Positions 39,828-48,568 of a stretch of DNA of 64,000 nt are shown in pieces. Position numbers and translations under genes: made by a program. Origin of the DNA: Marinobacter koreensis (GTDB lineage: Bacteria > Pseudomonadota > Gammaproteobacteria > Pseudomonadales > Oleiphilaceae); NCBI RefSeq assembly GCF_023156285.1, contig NZ_JAKZAJ010000001.1:186001-250000 (forward strand), written 5' to 3'. The notes beneath the pieces are model-generated. The model did no database searches, was not told the origin of the DNA, and saw nothing but the letters and a program-made list of their open reading frames with translations. Positions within the stretch are counted from its first letter, which is position 1. The number at the start of each line of letters is the position of its first letter.

Positions 39828-42062
39828 TCAGCTCTGCTGCCGCTGATGGCGTTTCTTGTCCACCATGGCCAGTGCGCTGGCGTATATTTGGCGAATGTCC
39901 GTGGCGAACTGTTCCACCGAGTAATCGGCAGCAAATTCCAGGGCCCGGTCGGCCATTGCCTCACGCAGTTCGTCGTCTTCCAGCAGTCGTTTTACCTGTG
40001 TCAGCCACTGGTCCTGGCGTTCGGGCGTTTTGAAACCATTGATGCCCTGGCGGACCACATCGTCTATACCGCTGGAACGCACCGCCACCACCGGAAGGCC
40101 GGCGGCCATGGCCTCCAGGATCACCATGCCCTGGGTTTCCGATTTCGAGGCAAACAGGAAGGCATCGCCGAGCCGGTACCACAGGGGCATCTCATCCGGC
40201 GGCACCGAGCCTGCCAGCGTGATATGTCCGGTCAGACCCAGCTCCGAGATCCGGCTCTGGAGTCTCTCTTTTTGATGACCATCCCCGATCATGAGGAAAC
40301 GGAATGGCTCTGTCGTTTGTTTTCTCAGGGTGTCGATGGCATCGATCATGAAGTCGATGTTCTTTTCATTGGAGAGCCGGGAGACGCTGATGAATACCTT
40401 CTCGGTGGTCAGTCCGAGTCGGGAGCGGAGTTCTTCGATCTGAGCCGTCTCTACCGACTGGAACCGCTCATATTCAATACCGGTAGGCTGCACGAAGGTC
40501 GGGGTTTTTACACCGATCATGCGCAGGTACTCCTCGGTGGAGTAGGTGGGTACGATCACGGCGTCGCACTTGTTGGCAAAGCGCTTGATCAGTTCATGGG
40601 AAATCAGGTTCCGGAACAGCATGCCGGGTAACGGTACAAAGTGCGCGTAGTGCTCCAGCCGCGTGTGGTAGGTGTAGATCACGGGTACATGCAGACGGCG
40701 CCCGATGAACAGGCCGAGGCTGCCCAGCCAGAAAGGATGATGGAGGTGAATGACATCCGGCTTGAAGGCCCGGACGGCCTTTCGGATCCGCGCAAGAAAA
40801 ATGTTGGCCAGTCGGAATTCCCGGTTTTCGCCCATGGTCAGCAGGGACGGTACCCGCAGGACGCGCTCCTCGTTGGCCTGGTCCCGGTAGCTGGGCGCAA
40901 CGACCATCACCGTATCGCCGAGTTTTTCCAGACCGCGTTTTAGGCGTTCAATGGAAATCGGCACTCCGCCAATGAACGGCAGATAGTTGTTGGTGAACAT
41001 GGCAATCCTGAGCGGCTTCTCCAGCCAGGGCGTCGGGTCCAGATCGTAGTCCGGGTAGTAGTCCTTGCCGATAAAAATCAGCTGGTAGAGCTTGATGGTA
41101 ATGGCCGCAAACACCGCCACGATCAGGATAAAGTTCAGGTAGCCCGTGTAGAACAGCGAGTAGATAAAGAACCAGAGACTCTCGAGGGTTTTCCACACCG
41201 GGTGTTGGCCCACTTTAAGGCGAACGAGCGAGTGGCTCACGGCGCCGTCCGGGCTGACCTTGACGCGGACATAGTGGTAGAAGCTGGTGTCGTTGTTCAA
41301 CACCAGACCGCCGGCACCGCCGGTGGTGATGAACTCGGTGCCGTTGCGCTCCTGCTCCGAGTAGGTAGAGACGTTGGTCGAAAACACCGCATCGATATCG
41401 TGGCTGTCGATCACTTTCAGCAGCGCATCCCGGAAGGCCTTCGGCTGCAGGTAGTCGTCTTTCTGGTCGAACAGTGGGTTCTGCTCTGGCTGAAGCGGTG
41501 GATTGGCAATAAACAGGATGCGGGCATTGCTGGTGTCCTGGTTCAGCAGATCACTTAGCCAGCGGATCTGCCATCGCCACGGCGTTTTCCCGGTGCTGTC
41601 GAGGAAAATCAGCCGGACATTGCCAGTCCGTACACTGTAGAAATGCGGACCAAAGTGATCGTAGAACCGGAAGCTGCCGAAGTCCTCGTATTCGTGAGGG
41701 CCGAAAGTGAGCAGGTAGGGAATTTTCAGGTGCCCGAGGGAACCATACAGCGCCCGGTATTTGTCTTCTCCGCCTCCGCTGACCGCGTTGCCCGCCGACA
41801 CCATGAAATCCAGGTTCGAAGCGTTCAGCTCAGGAATGATGCGGTCCTCGAAAATGCCGATGGAGTTGTTGATGTTGCCCACCACCGCAAAGCTGACCGG
41901 CTCCCCCGGCTTGACCCGGTCGTAGATCTTCTCCACCTCCGCGCTGTGCAGCCCGCTGAAGTCCTTCATGAACAGGTTCAGGTAGGTCTTATAGCCGACC
42001 AGCAGGATGACGATCAGCAGGCACAGATAAAACAGCAGCTTGAGTGGATTGCGAAGGATCAC
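39828..42062 (-). CDS. Fusion of degenerate metallophosphoesterase-like domain and GT4 glycosyltransferase
   Basis: A 744-residue membrane protein. TM1 is at 8-27; residues about 55-285 look like a calcineurin-type phosphoesterase, and a hydrophobic region lies at about 300-335. Residues about 352-735 form a GT4 glycosyltransferase with RIAMFTNNYLPFIGGV, a VSRLSNEKNIDF donor-site block and the EX7E motif in SETQGMVILEAMAAG. The phosphoesterase metal motifs appear replaced (VVGNINNS, SAGNAV, FGPHEY, FSTNVSTYSE where D-x-H, GDxxD, GNHE and GHxH are expected), so catalysis by that half is doubtful. The transferase probably glycosylates a lipid. The GTG start overlaps the flippase-like gene by four bases. 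Confidence 0.8.
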   Translation of the reverse strand: MILRNPLKLLFYLCLLIVILLVGYKTYLNLFMKDFSGLHSAEVEKIYDRVKPGEPVSFAVVGNINNSIGIFEDRIIPELNASNLDFMVSAGNAVSGGGEDKYRALYGSLGHLKIPYLLTFGPHEYEDFGSFRFYDHFGPHFYSVRTGNVRLIFLDSTGKTPWRWQIRWLSDLLNQDTSNARILFIANPPLQPEQNPLFDQKDDYLQPKAFRDALLKVIDSHDIDAVFSTNVSTYSEQERNGTEFITTGGAGGLVLNNDTSFYHYVRVKVSPDGAVSHSLVRLKVGQHPVWKTLESLWFFIYSLFYTGYLNFILIVAVFAAITIKLYQLIFIGKDYYPDYDLDPTPWLEKPLRIAMFTNNYLPFIGGVPISIERLKRGLEKLGDTVMVVAPSYRDQANEERVLRVPSLLTMGENREFRLANIFLARIRKAVRAFKPDVIHLHHPFWLGSLGLFIGRRLHVPVIYTYHTRLEHYAHFVPLPGMLFRNLISHELIKRFANKCDAVIVPTYSTEEYLRMIGVKTPTFVQPTGIEYERFQSVETAQIEELRSRLGLTTEKVFISVSRLSNEKNIDFMIDAIDTLRKQTTEPFRFLMIGDGHQKERLQSRISELGLTGHITLAGSVPPDEMPLWYRLGDAFLFASKSETQGMVILEAMAAGLPVVAVRSSGIDDVVRQGINGFKTPERQDQWLTQVKRLLEDDELREAMADRALEFAADYSVEQFATDIRQIYASALAMVDKKRHQRQQS

Positions 42063-43111
42063 GTCCGTTTGTCCTTTGTCAGTTCCCGTTGCAACACAAT
42101 CAGGCCGATGATCATACCGAGGTAAATGGTCAGTAGTCGCCAGGCCACAGTGACCAGGACCAGATGGTTACCCGACAGGATACCGCGGAAGAAACTGCCG
42201 AACACGCCCTCGGAAATACCCGAGGCCCCCGGTGTGGGCGAGAAATACATGATGAAGGTGGTGACCACCAGCAATCCTACGGTGAGCAGGTAGTCCACCT
42301 GGTAACCCAGTGCATGGATCAGAAGCGCGGGAAAGCTGAAGAGGCTCAGCAGGAACACGGCGGTAAACAGGATCGACAGCAGTACGTACCGGGGGCGCCC
42401 TTTGAGGTAGTCGTTGAAGCTGAACGAGAATCGCAGCATTTCCCTTCGGCACCGGAACTGCCAGCGGTCATGACGTCGCTCGCTGATCAGGTGCAGCCGT
42501 CGCATCAGTGAAAACAGCTTGCTAAGGGGGGTGATCAGCCAGCGGGTACGAAACAGCAGGATAATGAAAAAGCCGAGGTACAGTGACACGAAAACCGCCA
42601 GAGCGGTGCCCACCTGACCGGAGATGGACTGGCCCTGGAGTGGTTGCAGGGTGAACAGGAAGACCGGTGTCAGGGAAAAGATGAACATCACCGCCAGTAC
42701 CGTGCGAATCGTTGTGGCAGCGGTTGCCCGGCCCATCGGGACTCCGTGCCGGGTCAGGTACCAGATCTGCGCGAAACCGCCGCCCGTGGCCATCGGGGTT
42801 ACGTTGGAGAAGAACAGGTTGATGAACACCAGCTTGAACATCACCCGGAAGGGCAGGCGGTAGTCGAGGGCCCGGAGCGTGTAATACAGCCGGAGACCGT
42901 CGGAAGCGAAGTAAACCAGCAGCAGGCCGCCTACGGCCAGCAGTGTTTCGGGCGCGATCAGCCGGGCATCGAAGGTGAAGCTGCGATCGGCGAACTGGTG
43001 GTAGACCGTTAACAGACCCGCGGCGGTCAGCACCACGAACACCAGGCCGAAAACGCCGAGTTTCCGCCAGGAAGTTCCCTTCTGGTAGTCGATATCCGTG
43101 CTGTCAGTCAT
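42059..43111 (-). CDS. Lysylphosphatidylglycerol synthase TM-like/UPF0104 membrane protein
   Basis: A 350-residue polytopic protein with about eight hydrophobic helices. MATGGGFAQIWYLTRHGVPM and YFSPTPGASGISEGVFGSFF are the conserved blocks of the UPF0104/AglD2 family (membrane part of MprF-like flippases). These proteins are thought to move glycolipids or aminoacyl lipids across the membrane. Overlap of its stop with the downstream glycosyltransferase fusion (GTGA) argues that they act on the same lipid. Confidence 0.82.
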   Translation of the reverse strand: MTDSTDIDYQKGTSWRKLGVFGLVFVVLTAAGLLTVYHQFADRSFTFDARLIAPETLLAVGGLLLVYFASDGLRLYYTLRALDYRLPFRVMFKLVFINLFFSNVTPMATGGGFAQIWYLTRHGVPMGRATAATTIRTVLAVMFIFSLTPVFLFTLQPLQGQSISGQVGTALAVFVSLYLGFFIILLFRTRWLITPLSKLFSLMRRLHLISERRHDRWQFRCRREMLRFSFSFNDYLKGRPRYVLLSILFTAVFLLSLFSFPALLIHALGYQVDYLLTVGLLVVTTFIMYFSPTPGASGISEGVFGSFFRGILSGNHLVLVTVAWRLLTIYLGMIIGLIVLQRELTKDKRT

Positions 43112-43176
43112 GGCCTGCCCGTCAGATCAAGACGGGCAGTTTACAGGGGAGGAGGCGGTGCTTGTCCAGTGGCGCC

Positions 43177-44184
43177 TTAGTGGCCATATACCATCATGTT
43201 GGTGTCGGTGATGGCGAAGTCCGTGAAATAAACACCACCGATGCTGTTACTCCCGACCCGAAAGACAGGCATGTCGACGTCTGCCCTGAACTCCACGTCG
43301 TGGACGGAAAGGCCGTCTGTACCTGAGATGCCCCCGGTTCCATTTGAGAGGCTTGCTTTGACAGACGCCATTCCCAAGTGGCCGGCGGTGTCGTTGCCGC
43401 GACGGTTGTGGATCTCCAGACCGTCGATACTGACTGCGGCTAGATTGAAAATCAGTATCAGATCCGCTTTGTCCCAATTCAGATGGCCATTGGTAATCTC
43501 GAAATGGCTTTCGAGCTGCAATTCGGAGCCGGAGACCACGTCGCCGTTGGAGAGTGTTCGTGTACTGTTATCGTTCCGGATAACCAGGTCGGTGGGGCCG
43601 AGGTAACCTTGCAAAAGGATGTCGGAGAACATCGTTGAACTTCCCTGGGAACCCGTGTTTTTGATGCTGTCGATCGCCAGTTCGAAATCCACCGCATGAA
43701 GGAAGTCAGTCAGGTTGGTGGGATCGCCATAGTCGATGGCGCCCAGATGCATGACCAGATCCCCGTCGTTGAACTGTTTGCCGTAGGAGCCGTTTACCGC
43801 ATAGCCCGCAAGAACATTGACGGCTTCGGGGTCGCTAATGTTTTGTCCGGCGAGTTCAGAAAATCCGTAATTCAGCACCTCACCATCACCAGCGACATCC
43901 AGCGTCAGCTTCATGTTGTCCAGCATGGTGTTGTTCTGCCCTGAAAGGCGAATGCCATTGACATCCACAGAGCCCTCATCCTGCCAGCGGAGTTGGCCTA
44001 CCTCGACCTTCGCAGCCATTTCGATGGTAACGCCAGCCTGGCCGGTGACGTCCGACAGGCGGCTGTCGTCCAGTGGCCGGAACTCGGCCAGGGCGCTTCC
44101 CGAGGCTGCCAGCAGAAACGGCGCGATCGAGAGTGTGGCGCACACCGGACGCCGCAAAAGGGCGGTGATGGTGGGTTGAGTCAT
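43177..44184 (-). CDS. DUF6160-like secreted surface protein
   Basis: A 335-residue exported protein. The signal peptide ends ALA after about 33 residues, then EFRPLDDSRLSDVTGQAGVT begins the mature part. The DDxxLSDVTGQAGVTI pattern is typical of a family seen in Pseudomonas, Alcanivorax and Acinetobacter (DUF6160, some members beside pilus-like genes). The remainder is beta-rich and asparagine/glycine-rich, with alternating hydrophobic strands. The function is unknown. ATG 44184 is preferred; ATG 44205 adds seven residues and is also possible. Confidence 0.7.
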   Translation of the reverse strand: MTQPTITALLRRPVCATLSIAPFLLAASGSALAEFRPLDDSRLSDVTGQAGVTIEMAAKVEVGQLRWQDEGSVDVNGIRLSGQNNTMLDNMKLTLDVAGDGEVLNYGFSELAGQNISDPEAVNVLAGYAVNGSYGKQFNDGDLVMHLGAIDYGDPTNLTDFLHAVDFELAIDSIKNTGSQGSSTMFSDILLQGYLGPTDLVIRNDNSTRTLSNGDVVSGSELQLESHFEITNGHLNWDKADLILIFNLAAVSIDGLEIHNRRGNDTAGHLGMASVKASLSNGTGGISGTDGLSVHDVEFRADVDMPVFRVGSNSIGGVYFTDFAITDTNMMVYGH

Positions 44185-44337
44185 GGTGATGGCCCCAAAA
44201 TCCATTTATCGGTTTCTTGTTCTCCGGGCCGTCATCGGGCACCCGGGCCGCAGGGACATCTCAACCTGAACTGCGGGTTCTGGTTTGTTACAGGTTGTTA
44301 CGATAAATCGGGGCTGGATCGGGTTCTGTGCGACAGG

Positions 44338-45027
44338 TCACAAACTGCCTTCTTCCACGACAGGTGTCTCGGGATCGAGCGCCTGACGGATCAGGGATTT
44401 CTGATGTTCGGCGAAGCGGCGAATGAGCGCCTGGGCCCGCTCCGAATCCCGGCTCAGGACTGCCTTGGGCAGATCAGTAAAAAAGGCGCGGGTTTGTTGC
44501 AGTCCCTGCCGGTAGCGATCCGCACTCAGGTAGTAGGCCCGGCTGACCGCGGGTTTGAAGTTGGACAGCGCTTCGGTGAGATAGGGGTTGTCGACAACCT
44601 GGCAGCAGGCTTCCATCACCTCGAAGCTCGCTTCTACGACCGCCGTGATGTTGGCGGTGGGCTTGCGCATCTGATCGGTGGCCCGGGCAACAGCGTCCAG
44701 CAGCAGAGGCTTGTCTTTCTCCTGCCAGCGTTCGCAGAGCCTGAGCGCCAGCATCATCAGCAGGTGCATGTACACATCATAGAGTTCCGAGGCGTGATTC
44801 GCGTCCAGTCGGCTCGCCGAAGCGCCCTTGCGGGGGGTGATGTCTACCAGATGCCAGCGTTCCAGGGTATAGAGCGCCTCTTTCACCGACGCCCGGCTGA
44901 CATTGAGTTCGCCGGCCAGGGTGGCTTCCTGGATCCGTTCTCCGGGGCGTATCTGCCCGGTCATGATGCGTTCCGCCAGGTAGTTGGCGATCTGTTCGGC
45001 CAGGGTATTGGGCGCCTGAAAATCCAT
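44338..45027 (-). CDS. GntR-family transcriptional regulator, divergent from alkB
   Basis: A 229-residue regulator with an N-terminal winged helix (residues 5-70: LAEQIANYLAERIMTGQIRP, GELNVSRASVKEALYTLERW) and an all-helical FCD-like C-terminal domain. It is divergent from alkB and probably binds the palindrome TATTGTAGGACAATA in the alkB promoter. A GntR gene next to alkB is also known in Alcanivorax (alkB2). The ligand is likely an alkane or a fatty-acid derivative, by inference only. The ATG at 45027 with CAGAGG upstream was chosen; the frame is open 25 codons further. Confidence 0.87.
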   Translation of the reverse strand: MDFQAPNTLAEQIANYLAERIMTGQIRPGERIQEATLAGELNVSRASVKEALYTLERWHLVDITPRKGASASRLDANHASELYDVYMHLLMMLALRLCERWQEKDKPLLLDAVARATDQMRKPTANITAVVEASFEVMEACCQVVDNPYLTEALSNFKPAVSRAYYLSADRYRQGLQQTRAFFTDLPKAVLSRDSERAQALIRRFAEHQKSLIRQALDPETPVVEEGSL

Positions 45028-45142
45028 AAACGGCCTCTGGACAGCGTTCAAGAACCGGCTGCTCGCTGTCTGGAGCAGCCCGGGGGATGCGTGTGTGGGC
45101 ATGAGTTTATCACAGCCTCGGGTTTGCTATTCGGTTTCGGGG

Positions 45143-45172
45143 TTGACGACTGATATATTGTAGGACAATAAT
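45143..45172 (+). promoter_or_regulatory. alkB promoter with internal GntR-type operator
   Basis: The -35 is TTGACG (45143-45148), then an 18-base spacer, then the -10 AATAAT (45167-45172). Within it lies TATTGT-AGG-ACAATA (45156-45170), a perfect inverted repeat containing TTGTNNNACAA, the half-site pattern and spacing typical of FadR/FCD GntR operators. Binding here would cover the -10 and repress. Confidence 0.72.
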
Positions 45173-45216
45173 GCATAAACAAAAAGCTGAAAAGCGCCCA
45201 ATACGGAGAGAACACA

Positions 45217-46356
45217 ATGAATACCCGACAGATCGCCGCCAACCGGGATGCGGTTCGCCGCCGCGTCCTGCTGACGCTGAAAAAATACAGTTACCTGATC
45301 GCGATGGTGCCCCTGGTGCTTCCGCCCCTGCTGCTGGCGGCCGGCCAGGCGACCGATCTGGTCAACCTGTTCTCCTGGGGTGTCCCGGTTGTCGTGTTCG
45401 GCATCATCCCGGTCCTTGATCTGCTGTTGGGTAAAGACTCTCTGAATCCGGATGAGGAAGTGGATGTGCCCCGCATGAACGGGGAGGCCTTCTACCGGTT
45501 CATCACCCTCGGTTGGGTTGTGGCCTTTGCTGCGCTGCAGGTTTGGAGCATGCTGGAACTGGCGTCCGGAACATTCAGTGTCGTCGGTGGCATTGGCTGG
45601 ATCGTGTCGGTCGGCATCGTCGGCGGTCTGGGCATCAATGTGGCTCACGAGCTGATCCACAAGGACGGCAAGCTGGAGACCCGGGCGGGTGGTTTCCTGC
45701 TCTCGCTGGTGTGTTACGCCGGCTTCAAGGTGGAACACCTGCGCGGCCATCATGTCCACGTGTCCACACCGGAGGATGCTTCGTCTTCACGCTATAACCA
45801 GTCCCTGTACGAGTTCCTGCCCCAGGCTTATGTCCGCAACTTCCTCAACGCCTGGAAACTGGAAGCCCAGCGGCTTCAGCGCAAGGGATATTCTGCGTTG
45901 AGCTGGCGCAATGAATTGATCTGGTGGTACGGAATCAGTGCTGCTGTCTTTGCCGGTTTCACGCTGACGTTTGGCTGGCTTGGCGCGGTCTTTTTCCTGG
46001 GGCAGAGCTTCATCGCCTTTACCCTGCTGGAAATCGTGAACTACCTGGAGCATTACGGCCTGCATCGTCGCAAGCTGGAGAATGGCCGGTATGAGCGAAC
46101 CACGCCGGAGCATAGCTGGAACAGCAACTACTTCCTGACCAATGTGTTCCTGTTTCAACTCCAGCGCCACAGCGACCACCATGCCTACGCCAAACGCCGG
46201 TATCCGGTTCTGCGTCACCACGATGTGGCCCCCCAGTTACCGGCCGGTTACTCCACCATGATCGTACTGGCCCTGTTTCCGGCACTCTGGAAGAAAGTGA
46301 TGAATCCCCGGGTGGAGGCTTATTACGCCGGCGAGGAACATCAACTGGCTTCCTGA
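45217..46356 (+). CDS. alkB: Alkane 1-monooxygenase AlkB
   Basis: A 379-residue integral membrane diiron hydroxylase. Six hydrophobic segments and all histidine boxes are present: HELIHK near residue 145, EHLRGHHVH near 175, the HYG motif NYLEHYGLHR near 275 and LQRHSDHHAYAKR near 310. It hydroxylates medium-chain n-alkanes at the terminal carbon using rubredoxin electrons; no rubredoxin gene is in the window. ACGGAGAGAACACA precedes the ATG. It is divergent from its likely GntR repressor. Confidence 0.96.
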   Translation: MNTRQIAANRDAVRRRVLLTLKKYSYLIAMVPLVLPPLLLAAGQATDLVNLFSWGVPVVVFGIIPVLDLLLGKDSLNPDEEVDVPRMNGEAFYRFITLGWVVAFAALQVWSMLELASGTFSVVGGIGWIVSVGIVGGLGINVAHELIHKDGKLETRAGGFLLSLVCYAGFKVEHLRGHHVHVSTPEDASSSRYNQSLYEFLPQAYVRNFLNAWKLEAQRLQRKGYSALSWRNELIWWYGISAAVFAGFTLTFGWLGAVFFLGQSFIAFTLLEIVNYLEHYGLHRRKLENGRYERTTPEHSWNSNYFLTNVFLFQLQRHSDHHAYAKRRYPVLRHHDVAPQLPAGYSTMIVLALFPALWKKVMNPRVEAYYAGEEHQLAS

Positions 46357-46378
46357 ATCGAGGCCCCTTGAAATCCTT

Positions 46379-46407
46379 TTGAAAGGCACACAGGTATATC
46401 CTTTAAA
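46379..46407 (+). promoter_or_regulatory. Likely sigma-70 promoter of gloA
   Basis: TTGAAA (46379-46384), 17 bases, then TTTAAA (46402-46407), 27 bases before the gloA start codon. It indicates that gloA can be transcribed independently of alkB. Confidence 0.5.
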
Positions 46408-46433
46408 TCCGCAAGCAAAAAAGGGATACCGAC

Positions 46434-46982
46434 ATGCCCAAGCATTTCGAGGAAGCCCCGGGGCTCTATCACGACCCGGTGCCGGAAACCGAAGGTTACG
46501 TGTTCAACCAGACGATGATGCGCATCAAGGACCCGGAGCGTTCCCTGGACTTCTACACCCGGGTCCTCGGCATGCACCTGATCCGGAAGCTGGACTTCCC
46601 GGAAATGAAGTTCACGCTGTATTTCCTGGGGTACCTGGATGATCGTCAGTTACAGTCCGTGCCCGGCGACGATGCCCACCGGACCACGTATACCTTTGGC
46701 CGCGAGGCTATGCTGGAGCTGACCCACAACTGGGGCACCGAAAACGACGAGGACTTTGCCTACCATAACGGCAACGACGAGCCCCAGGGCTTCGGCCACA
46801 TCGGGATTGCGGTACCGGACGTGTACTCGGCGTCGGATCGTTTTGAAAAACTCGGTGTCGAGTTCGTGAAAAAACCGGACGACGGCAAGATGAAAGGCCT
46901 GTCCTTCATCAAGGATCCCGACGGCTACTGGATTGAGATCCTGCAGCCGGACATGCTGGAAAAGAACCGCAAGAAAGACTGA
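46434..46982 (+). CDS. gloA: Lactoylglutathione lyase (glyoxalase I)
   Basis: A 182-residue glyoxalase I converting the methylglyoxal-glutathione hemithioacetal to S-lactoylglutathione. It is of the longer, human-like zinc type: [20 protein letters not shown] holds the glutamine ligand, [11 protein letters not shown] a glutamate, [13 protein letters not shown] the histidine and YWIEILQPD the last glutamate. The extra loop ([19 protein letters not shown]) marks this subclass, as opposed to the nickel type of E. coli. It follows alkB on the same strand but has its own promoter candidate. Confidence 0.94.
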   Translation: MPKHFEEAPGLYHDPVPETEGYVFNQTMMRIKDPERSLDFYTRVLGMHLIRKLDFPEMKFTLYFLGYLDDRQLQSVPGDDAHRTTYTFGREAMLELTHNWGTENDEDFAYHNGNDEPQGFGHIGIAVPDVYSASDRFEKLGVEFVKKPDDGKMKGLSFIKDPDGYWIEILQPDMLEKNRKKD

Positions 46983-46988
46983 GCCGGT

Positions 46989-47918
46989 TCAGCTACCGCC
47001 GTCGGTCGCTTGGCCGGCGCGCGGTTTTCCTCCGAATCTGGACGCGACAATCACCGCCACCGTCAGGATCAGGGCACCGGCAATCCCGGTCGGCCCCAGA
47101 ACCTCCCCCAGGAAGACCCAGGCCATCAGTGCCACGAACAGCGGCTCCAGCGTGACAATGATGCTCGACAGCGTCGCCGGCGTGGATTGCATGCCCTTGA
47201 AGAAACTCACATAGCCGATGCACGTCGGCACGATGCCGATGTAACCGATCATCAGCCACTGCCGGATGCCCAGGGTCTCCAGTCCCTCGAAACCGCCACT
47301 CAGCCACACCACGGGCAGCAGGATCATTGCCGCCGTCAGAAAGCAGATGAACGCGGTGGTGAATACCGGGGTGCCGGTGGAGCTGTACCGGCTGGTCAGC
47401 GTGAACCCCGTGTACACCGCGGCGGCCAGCAATGCCATGAGGATGCCGGCCAGCCGGAGAGTGCCGCTGGTGTCCATGTCGCTGAGGACCAGCATGGCGG
47501 TGCCACCGATGGCCGCCACCAGCGACAGCAGGGTCAACAGCCCCGGCTTTTCCCCGAGCAGCGGGGCGGCCAGCAGGGCAACGAGCACCGGGGGCAGGCA
47601 CAGGGCGATCAGTGTGGCGATGCCGGCGCCGGTCAGATCCACGGCCAGCAGGTAACTGCCCTGGTAGAACGCCTGGAACAGGCCCAGGGCGGCCAGTGGC
47701 AGCAGGGCTTTGAGGGTCAGAGGGGAACTGCGGGCCCGCCGGAGCTGCCTCTGTTCGCGACGCATCAGCAGCCAGAAAAACGGCATGGCCACCGCCAGGC
47801 GCAGGAAGCCCAGGGTGATGGGGTGCAGTTCGGTGCCGGTGAACAGAAATTTGGCAACAATGCCCGTGGTTGCCCACAGCAGCGATGCCAGGGCAATTAA
47901 GAGAGCGCCTTGGATCAT
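46989..47918 (-). CDS. EamA/RhaT family drug/metabolite transporter
   Basis: A 309-residue inner membrane protein with ten predicted helices in two EamA repeats (residues about 3-140 and 150-290). LASLLWATTGIVAKFLF and the second-repeat GYIGIVPTCIGYVSFFKG support this. The substrate is unknown. Its ATG overlaps the lutC stop by four bases, so it may serve in export or import connected to lactate utilisation. Confidence 0.85.
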   Translation of the reverse strand: MIQGALLIALASLLWATTGIVAKFLFTGTELHPITLGFLRLAVAMPFFWLLMRREQRQLRRARSSPLTLKALLPLAALGLFQAFYQGSYLLAVDLTGAGIATLIALCLPPVLVALLAAPLLGEKPGLLTLLSLVAAIGGTAMLVLSDMDTSGTLRLAGILMALLAAAVYTGFTLTSRYSSTGTPVFTTAFICFLTAAMILLPVVWLSGGFEGLETLGIRQWLMIGYIGIVPTCIGYVSFFKGMQSTPATLSSIIVTLEPLFVALMAWVFLGEVLGPTGIAGALILTVAVIVASRFGGKPRAGQATDGGS

Positions 47919-48568
47919 TCAATAACCAGTACAATCAACTCTTTGGGGCCGTGGACACCGTAGGCCAGGGTCTGCTCGATGTCCGCCGTCTTTGAGGGGC
48001 CCGAGATTAACAGCGCATTGGTGGGCATGCCAGCGGACCAGTCCTGTGCCTGCATGGCCTCGTGGAATGTCGTGTAGAGCTCCGAAGCCTTGAGCACGGC
48101 GATGTGCACCGGCGGCACCAGGCTCATCAACCGGGGTTCGTCGGGCGTGGGCCACAGGATCAGGGAGCCGGTCTCGGCAATGCCGCCGCGGGTGGAGGTG
48201 ATGGCGGCATCCACGTCATTGAACAGGTCGGTTTGCCAGTTTTCGATGGGTGTCTCGTAGGCGAGCAGTTCCGGCAGATCCGTCCGTGCGGAGTCGCGGA
48301 TGGCCTTTCCGATGGCATGTTCCCGGGGGACCAGCAGATTGCGCGCCCCCCGGGTGGCCAGGACTTCGGCCAGCCGTTCCTGCCAGGTGTCGTCGGTGCA
48401 GTGATGGACCTCGCCGTGAACTGACTCGATGGCCTTCTCGAACCGCTCGATACGCTCGGCGGTACTCCAGTCCGGCCGCTTCAGCACGGAGAAATCGCAC
48501 TCCGGTGTGGCAAGATCGCCGCCGGACCGGTTGCGCAGGCGTTGCAGAATGATCTCCCGGGAACTCAC
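47915..48568 (-). CDS. lutC: Lactate utilisation protein LutC (LUD domain)
   Basis: A 217-residue LUD-domain protein, the YkgG/LutC subunit of the L-lactate oxidising LutABC complex. ITSTRGGIAETGSLILWPTP and PNQ-like turn MSLVPPVHIAVLKASELY are typical. The start is a GTG overlapping the lutB stop (GTGA). Partner lutB is directly upstream, but lutA is about 5 kb away. Confidence 0.9.
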   Translation of the reverse strand: MSSREIILQRLRNRSGGDLATPECDFSVLKRPDWSTAERIERFEKAIESVHGEVHHCTDDTWQERLAEVLATRGARNLLVPREHAIGKAIRDSARTDLPELLAYETPIENWQTDLFNDVDAAITSTRGGIAETGSLILWPTPDEPRLMSLVPPVHIAVLKASELYTTFHEAMQAQDWSAGMPTNALLISGPSKTADIEQTLAYGVHGPKELIVLVIE

